A DNA stretch of 46,932 nt from Collinsella aerofaciens. GTDB taxonomy: Bacteria; Actinomycetota; Coriobacteriia; Coriobacteriales; Coriobacteriaceae. Both the position numbers and the translations under genes were made by a program. Positions within the stretch are counted from its first letter, which is position 1. The number at the start of each line of letters is the position of its first letter. Shown here one piece after another: positions 41,309-46,932 of this stretch. Location: the NCBI RefSeq assembly GCF_028207065.1, contig NZ_JAQLFP010000010.1, forward strand, positions 21,965 to 68,896. The letters are read 5' to 3'. The notes beneath the pieces were generated by a model. That model was not told the DNA's origin. It did no database searches and saw only the letters and a program-made list of their open reading frames with translations.

Positions 41309-42664
41309 TTAGTCCTCGTCTTCTTGGTCTGTGGGAAAGCCCGCGGGCGTGAGCCCCAAGATCTCATCGGCTTGGTCGGCGTCTTCCAGCGCGTCGATGT
41401 CCTTGAGCTTGCGCTCCATGACGTTGGTGCGCGTGGTAATGATGCCCTCGACCGTTTTGCCCGCGGTCTCGATCTGCTGCTGGGCGCGGCGCAGCGCCGC
41501 CTGATAACGCGGCAGCTCGGCCTTGACGGCGGAGAGCACGCGCAGTACGTCGTCGGTACGTTTTTGCAGCCTAAACGTCTGGTAGCTCATCTGCAGGCTG
41601 TTGAGAATGGCGGCCATGGTGCTGGGGCCGGCAACGTTGACGTGATAGTCGCGGCCCAGGGTCTCGATAAGCCCGGGGCGACTGACGACCTCGGCATACA
41701 GGCCCTCAAACGGCACGAACATAATGCCAAAGTTGGTGGTCGCGGGTACGCTCAGGTACTTTTCGCAGATGTCCTTTGCCTCGCGCTTCACCATCATATC
41801 GAGCGCCTTGCGCGCAGCGGCAACGGCCTCCGCGTCGCCCGACTCCTGCACGTCGAGCAGGTGCTCGTACGCGTCGCCCGGAAACTTGGAGTCAATCGGC
41901 AACAGCACGGGGTCGTCCTCGTCCACCGGCAGCTTGACGGCAAACTCAACGCGTTCCGAGGCGCCGGGCTTGGTGGCGACGTTTTCCAGATACTGGTCGG
42001 GCGTGAGGATGTCCGCCAGGATCGCGCCCAGCTGCACCTCGCCCAAAATGCCACGCGCTTTGACGTTGCCCAGCACGCGCTTAAGGTCGCCCACGCCGGT
42101 GGCGATAGACTGCATGTCGCCCAGGCCCTTGTACACGGCCTCGAGCTGGTCGCTCACCTGCTTAAACGATGCCGACAGGCGATCGTTGAGCGTACGGGAG
42201 AGCTTCTCGTCCACCGTCGCACGCATCTGATCGAGCTGCACGTTGTTGTCTTTGCGGATGGCGCCCAACTGGGCATCGACCGTCTCGCGCACCTTGTCCA
42301 GGCGGTGCTCGATGCCTTCGCGGTTGGCGCCAAGCTGTTGGGCCGTCTCGCGGCGCAGGTCATCCATACGGTCACCCGCCTGCGAGAACTCGCGCGCAAT
42401 GGTCAGGTAGCGCTGCTGCTCTACGGCGGCGTCGGTCGTCTGCTGCTGCGCGATGGCATTGGCCGTGCGGCGGGTTTCGGCCAACGCGACGTTCAGGGTG
42501 TCGAGCGTGCTGTTGGCCTGCTCGAGCGCTGCCAGCGTTTCCGCGCTACTGTCGCCACGCTCCCGCAACTCGGCACGCAGGCTCTTGAGCTGGAGGGCGC
42601 AAGCCACAGCAACCCCCACCGCCACCAAGGCGATAACAACAAGCACAATATCAATAGCAGACAT
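41309..42664 (-). CDS. rmuC: RmuC-family DNA recombination protein
   Basis: A 451-residue protein with an N-terminal membrane anchor (IVLVVIALVAVGVAVACAL), a long coiled coil (about 25-180) and the RmuC nuclease-like domain, with ARGILGEVQLGAILADIL, LPIDSKFPGDAYEHLL and FVPFEGLYAEVV. RmuC limits rearrangements between inverted repeats, as known from E. coli. The ATG at 42664 follows GGCGGAG. An HTH-type gene ends 50 bp upstream. Confidence 0.94.
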   Translation of the reverse strand: MSAIDIVLVVIALVAVGVAVACALQLKSLRAELRERGDSSAETLAALEQANSTLDTLNVALAETRRTANAIAQQQTTDAAVEQQRYLTIAREFSQAGDRMDDLRRETAQQLGANREGIEHRLDKVRETVDAQLGAIRKDNNVQLDQMRATVDEKLSRTLNDRLSASFKQVSDQLEAVYKGLGDMQSIATGVGDLKRVLGNVKARGILGEVQLGAILADILTPDQYLENVATKPGASERVEFAVKLPVDEDDPVLLPIDSKFPGDAYEHLLDVQESGDAEAVAAARKALDMMVKREAKDICEKYLSVPATTNFGIMFVPFEGLYAEVVSRPGLIETLGRDYHVNVAGPSTMAAILNSLQMSYQTFRLQKRTDDVLRVLSAVKAELPRYQAALRRAQQQIETAGKTVEGIITTRTNVMERKLKDIDALEDADQADEILGLTPAGFPTDQEDED

Positions 42665-42714
42665 AAACTCCGCCCAACAAACCCAATCGAGCACCAATCA
42701 AACCTCGATCAATC

Positions 42715-43278
42715 TTACCCCGCCATACGCACCGGGCGCCCGGCCCCTTCTTGGGCGCCCCTCTCCTCCGCATATTCCATAATGCGGCGCGCCGTTTTCC
42801 TGCTCACCTTTGAGTCATCGCCGGCCAAGTATGCGTATACGTTTCCTTTATTCAGGCGCAGAGCACGGCAGAGGCCATAGCGCGTTACACCCGATTCCTC
42901 CAATGCTTCCAGCGTTTTCTTTCTCATCAGGGCGTTCACCCTTCTATCGGCCGCCGGCTTTTCCTTCACCGCTCTATACGCACGCCAAACGTTGGCATAA
43001 CGATTAGGGAGCTCACTTTTGGCGCATAGAGACGCCATGCTACCCGCTTGACCGTACAAGGATAAAACGTCTCGATAATCCCGTTCCATCCACGAGCCCT
43101 CGGATAAACCCAGAACGTATTCGGCTTTTCCTTGCGCCAAAGCGAGCAAAAACAGAGCCTCCGCCACGCGCGGCGCATCCGTCGTCGCCTGCTCAACCAA
43201 TTTTCTAAAACTCAGCGACTGCTGTCCGGATAGCTCTCGGCAATAGCCTTTTAAGAATCCCTCAAAGGTCAGATTCAA
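42715..43278 (-). CDS. Hypothetical protein with C-terminal HTH-like region
   Basis: A 187-residue protein that I do not recognise. The N-terminal 120 residues are helical; the last 60 (KTLEALEESGVTRYGLCRAL, then LNKGNVYAYLAGDDSKVSRK) look like a helix-turn-helix of the Xre type with a repeated Arg/Lys face, so DNA binding is plausible. It starts with TTG at 43278, chosen because AGGAGGTGCTCGG lies directly upstream. GC content is slightly lower than that of rmuC. It may be regulatory or part of an antitoxin-like system, but no toxin gene is next to it. Confidence 0.7.
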   Translation of the reverse strand: MNLTFEGFLKGYCRELSGQQSLSFRKLVEQATTDAPRVAEALFLLALAQGKAEYVLGLSEGSWMERDYRDVLSLYGQAGSMASLCAKSELPNRYANVWRAYRAVKEKPAADRRVNALMRKKTLEALEESGVTRYGLCRALRLNKGNVYAYLAGDDSKVSRKTARRIMEYAEERGAQEGAGRPVRMAG

Positions 43279-43426
43279 CCGAGCACCTCCTTTTTGTATT
43301 ACCTGTATCCCTTATTATTATTCATCTTCAATAATACTATTCAGTCGCACGACAGGACCCACAGGATGCAAGGATTCCACTCGTGGCGATAATCCCTACA
43401 CCCTAGAAGTCCTAATGCGACAAACG

Positions 43427-43861
43427 CTAGCTCTCCCAGCCGGCGCGGATGGTTGTTATGACGTCATCTAGGCGCTGGCCCAGGGCCGCTAGATGTTGGA
43501 GCACCTCGTTGGGCGATGCACCGTTGAGGATGCACGTGAGGGCATATGAGGCCAAGAAGATTGCCGCAAGCCCCAGCGGGATCAGCACGATCATCGCCAG
43601 CGTACGCAGGCGCTGGGCCCAGCGACGGTGACGCGCACGATGCTTGTCGAACGCGAGCTCCTGCGCATATGAATCTTGCTGTACGGAATAGGCCTCTGGT
43701 GCCGATTCGCACCCGGGCACAGCTGCAGGTACAGCAGCGGGCACGACATTTTGCGCAAAGGGCTGGACTGCCGCCCCTTGCATTTGTATCTCCATGAGTC
43801 GTTGCTGCTGACGCAGCATGCGCTCAGCTTGTTGCTGCGGAGTCTCAAGAAACAAATCCAT
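43427..43861 (-). CDS. Hypothetical single-pass membrane protein, Gln-rich N-terminus
   Basis: A 144-residue protein of unknown function: Gln-rich amphipathic N-terminus (QQQAERMLRQQQRLMEIQMQ), an Ala/Val/Pro linker, a basic stretch (KHRARHRRWAQRLR) and one membrane helix near 98-118 (MIVLIPLGLAAIFLASYALT), then a short helical tail. The basic patch before the helix predicts the N-terminus inside. GGAGGCCAGC precedes the ATG at 43861. No neighbours suggest a role. Confidence 0.7.
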   Translation of the reverse strand: MDLFLETPQQQAERMLRQQQRLMEIQMQGAAVQPFAQNVVPAAVPAAVPGCESAPEAYSVQQDSYAQELAFDKHRARHRRWAQRLRTLAMIVLIPLGLAAIFLASYALTCILNGASPNEVLQHLAALGQRLDDVITTIRAGWES

Positions 43862-44118
43862 GCTGGCCTCCAAAATCGGAGCATTCGACGCTTACGCCCA
43901 GCATCCCGCACCGCCATGACCGCGACAACGCAATCCGTAGCAATAGCCGCAAAGTTTCTTGTTGACAAAAGCTGTCGAAAACCTCAACAACTCCCCTACC
44001 AGCACTTTCTCTGAGCTTTTTTCGCCAACAATCTTTTGGCCTTCCACCCTTACGCCAACTGACCAAAATCTAACCAATAGCTTGACGAAAATTGTGGAGA
44101 CCGGGACCCCACAAAAAC

Positions 44119-44143
44119 GTGCCGCCCCAAAAAGGGGCGGCAC
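44119..44143 (-). terminator. Bidirectional-looking terminator hairpin downstream of rubrerythrin
   Basis: GTGCCGCCCC and GGGGCGGCAC form a 10-bp stem with an A5 loop; the minus strand continues with GTTTTTG and the plus strand has TTTTTT after 7 nt. Confidence 0.7.
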
Positions 44144-44194
44144 ACAACCTTTTTTATCAGCTTTTCTGTATCGAGCACGCGACGACCCAACGCC

Positions 44195-44282
44195 GGAGCG
44201 CAAGGCGGGGAAATACCTTTGCCTCGCGCGACTCTGCGAAGCCGTGAGCGAGAGGGAAAGGTATTTCCCCGCCCTGCGCTCC
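44195..44282. repeat. Long inverted repeat (26-bp arms, one mismatch)
   Basis: Arms at 44195-44220 and 44257-44282, beginning GGAGCGCAAGGCGGGG and ending with its complement, enclose a 36-nt interior. It lies 21 bp downstream of the rubrerythrin stop codon and could form a very strong hairpin in the mRNA, or mark a mobile repeat. The 441-bp gap from 43862 to 44302 has no gene. Confidence 0.6.
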
Positions 44283-44302
44283 GCAGCAGCCAGCGCCAAG
44301 CG

Positions 44303-44842
44303 CTAGTAGTTCACCACCTGCTCCTCAAAGTACGCCTTGGGGTGGTTACACACCGGGCACACCTCAGGTGCCTCGGCACCAACGTGCAGATGTCCGCAGT
44401 TCAGGCACTTCCACACCTTTACGCCCTCGCGCTCAAACACCTCGCCCGACTCAATGCGCTCGACGAGCTTGTTGTAGCGCTCCTCGTGGGCCTTCTCGAC
44501 GGCGGCGACGCCACGGAACTTCTCGGCGATCTCGGCAAAACCCTCCTCCTCGGCGGTCTTGGCAAACTCGTCATACATCGTGGTCCACTCGTAGTTCTCG
44601 CCCGCGGCGGCGTCGCGCAGGTTGTCCAGAGTGCCCGGAACGGCGCCGTCGTGCAGATATTTAAACCACAGTTTGGCGTGCTCGGACTCGTTACCCGCCG
44701 TCTCGGCAAAGATATTCGAGATCTGAACGTAACCGTCCTTTTTAGCCTTGGATGCATAGTAGCGATACTTGGTGTGCGCCTGGGACTCACCGGCAAAAGC
44801 GGTCTCAAGGTTCTTCTTGGTTTGGGAGCTCTCAAAATCCAT
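44303..44842 (-). CDS. rbr: Rubrerythrin
   Basis: A 179-residue non-haem diiron peroxidase that removes hydrogen peroxide in anaerobes. The ferritin-like part has the metal ligands in [31 protein letters not shown] and the second ExxH (KAHEERY), and the C-terminal rubredoxin-like domain has the pairs CLNCGH and CPVCNH. The ATG at 44842 follows AAGGGAAG. It fits a strictly anaerobic host. Confidence 0.95.
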   Translation of the reverse strand: MDFESSQTKKNLETAFAGESQAHTKYRYYASKAKKDGYVQISNIFAETAGNESEHAKLWFKYLHDGAVPGTLDNLRDAAAGENYEWTTMYDEFAKTAEEEGFAEIAEKFRGVAAVEKAHEERYNKLVERIESGEVFEREGVKVWKCLNCGHLHVGAEAPEVCPVCNHPKAYFEEQVVNY

Positions 44843-44954
44843 AGGTGTACTTCCCTTCAATACATGCCGCCCATAGGCTTTGAGCGGCCTTATTTTATGG
44901 TACCCCCTGCCGAAAATCTAAACCTTACAATCCTGTTCTTCAGATTTGCACGGG

Positions 44955-45860
44955 CTAAATGCTCAGCCAGCGATCGCCCTCGGCTCGGCAAAAGCCCTCA
45001 CGCTCCAGGTCAGCTAGAATACCCGCGATCAAGTCGCACTCGACCGGCCCGCGACCGGCTGCCGCTTCCATCTCGTTAACGCCCACCACGGTATCAGCAA
45101 GCGTAATCCCCGCCGGCCGGCCATCGCGCGCTGCCAGCAACATACGCACGATATGCGCGCGCTTTTGGCGACGTGAGCCCTCAAACTTTGATTGACGGCT
45201 ATAGCCCGCCGACCGCCTGGACGGATTGGGCAACGTCTTTTTTAGATATGCGCCGTAATCCAGCAACGCGTAATACCACGCGCGCGGCGTGTCGGCATCA
45301 TCGAGCGGCACGGCAAAGGGAGCGATCTCGTCGGTCGCCGCACCGGGGGCCGCCGGACAGGCGGCTTGGATCAGCGGCACCAGCTCGCGATCGGGAACAG
45401 CCGGCATATCGGGAAAGAAATGATGCAGAAAGACCGTGCGCACGTTGGTCTCCAGATACACGCCTGGAAGATCGAACGCGAACGACCGAATGCCCTGCGC
45501 CGTCGCTGGCCCAATACCGGGCAGGGCGACCAGATCGCGCGTCTCGCGCGGGAACTTCCCGCCCCAGTCCTCTACTAGCTGCTGTGCAGCCCTATGAAGT
45601 GCTAGAGCACGACGGTTGTAGCCCATCCCCTGCCAAGCGTCCAAAACATCGGAAGGCGCGGCCTGGGCAAGCGCCTGCACGGTTGGAAAGCGATCGAGCC
45701 ACGCGGGCATACGCGTCTCCACACGCGGCACCTGCGTTTGCTGCAGCATAACCTCGGAAAGCCAAATAATGTACGGGTCGCGCGTGCGGCGCCACGGAAG
45801 GTCGCGATAGCGCAGGACCCCTTCCGAACGAATCATCGAACGAAAGGGGTCCTGAATCAT
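44955..45860 (-). CDS. MutY-like A/G-specific adenine glycosylase without Fe-S cluster
   Basis: A 301-residue HhH-GPD glycosylase closest to MutY. E36 in WLSEVMLQQTQV is the MutY catalytic Glu, the hairpin LPGIGPATAQGI lacks the Nth lysine, and GMGYNRRA is present. Two things are odd: the second catalytic position reads LETNVRTV, with Glu137 where MutY has Asp, and the C-terminal four-cysteine iron-sulphur motif is missing; the region after LLDYGAYLKK instead has basic residues (PSRRSAGYSRQSKFEGSRRQ). It may be an active clusterless glycosylase or have a changed specificity. It is 21 bp after an Rrf2 regulator gene and shares its transcript. Confidence 0.85.
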   Translation of the reverse strand: MIQDPFRSMIRSEGVLRYRDLPWRRTRDPYIIWLSEVMLQQTQVPRVETRMPAWLDRFPTVQALAQAAPSDVLDAWQGMGYNRRALALHRAAQQLVEDWGGKFPRETRDLVALPGIGPATAQGIRSFAFDLPGVYLETNVRTVFLHHFFPDMPAVPDRELVPLIQAACPAAPGAATDEIAPFAVPLDDADTPRAWYYALLDYGAYLKKTLPNPSRRSAGYSRQSKFEGSRRQKRAHIVRMLLAARDGRPAGITLADTVVGVNEMEAAAGRGPVECDLIAGILADLEREGFCRAEGDRWLSI

Positions 45861-45881
45861 GGCAATGCTCCTTATGCGGCG

Positions 45882-46367
45882 CTATTCCTCCCGGCAAGCA
45901 TACGCGCAGGCGGCGTACTCGGGAAACGCATCGCGATCGGCGAACTTGGGATCGACGGCCGGGAACTGGCGATGGGCGACGATATCGCCGAGCGAAACGG
46001 AATCGAGATAGTCGCGCATCAGTGCCTGGGCTCCGGCCCACAGGGGATGATAGCAGCACGTGCCCATGCGCGCACAGTCGCCATCGGGCGCGGTGCAGTC
46101 GTTCATAACCATGGGGCCCTGAACGGCCTCTACAACCTGACGGATCGTGACATCGTCGGGGCTCACCTTAAGGCGCATGCCGCCATGAACACCACGCAGG
46201 CTCTCCACAATGCCGGCCTGAACCAAACCGTGTTGGATCGAACGGGCAAACGAATACGGGACATTGACCTCTTCGGCGGCAGTGCGAACAGAAAGCAGAC
46301 GCTCCGGGTCCTCGGCAAGCATCGCGAGCATGCGAAGGGCGTAATCAGTCTTCCTCGATATGTCCAT
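45882..46367 (-). CDS. Rrf2-family transcriptional regulator with Cys cluster
   Basis: A 161-residue Rrf2 protein. The N-terminal winged helix (RKTDYALRMLAMLAE, GVHGGMRL) is typical, and the C-terminal part carries C91, C98, C104 and C105 (NDCTAPDGDCARMGTCC), the spacing found in iron-sulphur sensing members such as IscR/NsrR. It probably senses redox or nitrosative stress. It precedes the MutY-like gene with a 21-bp gap. The ATG at 46367 follows GAAAGGGG. Confidence 0.9.
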   Translation of the reverse strand: MDISRKTDYALRMLAMLAEDPERLLSVRTAAEEVNVPYSFARSIQHGLVQAGIVESLRGVHGGMRLKVSPDDVTIRQVVEAVQGPMVMNDCTAPDGDCARMGTCCYHPLWAGAQALMRDYLDSVSLGDIVAHRQFPAVDPKFADRDAFPEYAACAYACREE

Positions 46368-46674
46368 TTTTCCCCTTTCAAGGAATAGGAACAGCTCGAA
46401 CGAGCTCCGGGGCCGAGCTTACGTCGAGACGTCAATGACCGTATGGACGCCCAAATAGCAAAACGGGTGTCCACTGAATGCCGCGTTTGAAGCCTCTTGC
46501 ATCAAAAACGGCCCACAGTGCAATTCAGTATAACCTAACCCCCTGCTTCGTTGAACAGGTGTTGCGCAACAAACGTCTTGTTTGAGCACATGTCTCAAAC
46601 GGAGCTTGTCCGGGAATTGGAAGGATTTGGTTTTGGGCGAAAGGTACCGATGGGATCAAGGTCCTATCAAATCA
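46368..46674. promoter_or_regulatory. Upstream region of the Rrf2 operon
   Basis: About 300 bp with no gene. TTGAAAGGGG is the ribosome-binding region, and GTTGCGCAACA near 46560 is a palindrome that could be an operator; nothing else stands out. Confidence 0.3.
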
Positions 46675-46699
46675 AAACCACCCCTAAAAGGGGTGGTTT
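46675..46699 (-). terminator. Terminator hairpin next to the IS element
   Basis: AAACCACCCCT and AGGGGTGGTTT form an 11-bp stem with an AAA loop, followed on the minus strand by TTTGATTTG. It would stop transcription from the transposase gene before the Rrf2 operon. Confidence 0.7.
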
Positions 46700-46792
46700 G
46701 CTCTTAGGGTATAACCCTTGGATTTCCGGCACGCGTCTAAAGGCGCCGGCCCTCACGGGGTTCGGGCCGCACTGCAGGTTGACCCGTGACGG

Positions 46793-46807
46793 GCCGGTCA
46801 AACCGGC
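46793..46807. repeat. Subterminal hairpin of an IS200/IS605-like end
   Basis: GCCGGT-CAA-ACCGGC directly follows the stop of the partial transposase gene. A small palindrome near the gene end is the recognition structure expected at the right end of IS200/IS605 elements. Confidence 0.4.
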
Positions 46808-46808
46808 G

Positions 46809-46932
46809 CTATTTGCGCCCCGGCCCCCTATCGAAGGGGTCCTCGTACTCCTTGACGCTCAGCCGGTCGAGCGCGATGTCGGCCTTCTCCTGCTCCCGGA
46901 TGTACTTCGCGATCGTCGCCTCGTTCAGGCCG
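46809..46932 (-). CDS. tnpA: Transposase C-terminus, probable IS200/IS605 TnpA (partial)
   Basis: Only the last 40 codons lie in the window; the gene runs off the right edge. The translated end contains GLNEATIAKYIREQEKAD and LSVKEYEDPF, which resembles the helix and DPF tail of Y1 (HuH) TnpA proteins of IS200/IS605. The catalytic residues are outside the window, so the family call rests on the tail and on the hairpin after the stop codon. Confidence 0.6.
   Translation of the reverse strand, partial: GLNEATIAKYIREQEKADIALDRLSVKEYEDPFDRGPGRK

Noticed and set aside
1..46932. CRISPR array, tRNA or rRNA genes
   Set aside because: No regularly spaced repeats and no cloverleaf or rRNA-like sequence noticed by eye; the repeats seen are isolated palindromes.

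Overview
The window looks like chromosomal DNA of a Coriobacteriia gut actinobacterium, most likely Collinsella. The signs are high GC and strong GC-skewed codon use in most genes, mannose-family PTS loci paired with SIS-domain deglycases, HutC-type GntR regulators, and a single-copy housekeeping set (mfd, recQ, nth, rmuC, metA). The genus is inferred from gene content; no rRNA or tRNA gene is visible to confirm it.

Layout. (1) 1-9594: a carbohydrate/glycated-amine island on the minus strand. It holds a complete mannose-family PTS (separate EIIA, EIIB, EIIC, EIID), a FrlB-like SIS deglycase, a FrlD-like PfkB kinase and two tandem GntR regulators. These AT-richer genes lie between two almost identical 1035-bp copies of another SIS deglycase gene (one visible mismatch). 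(2) 9595-16331: M16C metalloprotease, hicAB toxin-antitoxin, 5-formyl-THF cyclo-ligase, homoserine O-acyltransferase and an LDH-family dehydrogenase. (3) 16381-21400: a stand-alone SIS deglycase with its GntR, recQ, and a further GntR. (4) 21439-30948: YitT-type membrane protein, HAD phosphatase, a SIS deglycase, a second mannose-family PTS (EIID, EIIC, fused EIIAB), an EamA/DMT transporter, and a divergent SIS/GntR pair. (5) 30984-46367: mostly housekeeping genes on the minus strand (GNAT, threonine aldolase, PAP2, mfd, zinc-ribbon protein, nth, ABC exporter, rmuC, rubrerythrin, a MutY-like glycosylase, Rrf2 regulator). (6) The right edge holds the 3' end of a probable IS200/IS605 TnpA gene.

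How it fits together. Six SIS proteins share a Glu and a His exactly 16 residues apart, which matches the spacing I recall for the catalytic Glu/His pair of the FraB/FrlB deglycases that split 6-phosphorylated Amadori compounds. With two PTSs, one FrlD-like kinase and five GntR regulators in about 31 kb, the left two-thirds of the window reads as a hub for importing, phosphorylating and splitting several glycated amino acids or related sugar-amines. Operator-like motifs based on TATAACGT recur upstream of the PTS, SIS, GntR and transporter genes, which suggests a shared regulon; the other SIS/GntR modules carry different repeated motifs.

Intergenic spaces hold several repeat families: palindromes with a GGGGACAG core (REP-like); a two-copy element whose nested stems covary while its junction sequences are conserved (a candidate structured RNA); a ~50-bp leader repeat just upstream of two unrelated genes; and two long inverted repeats.
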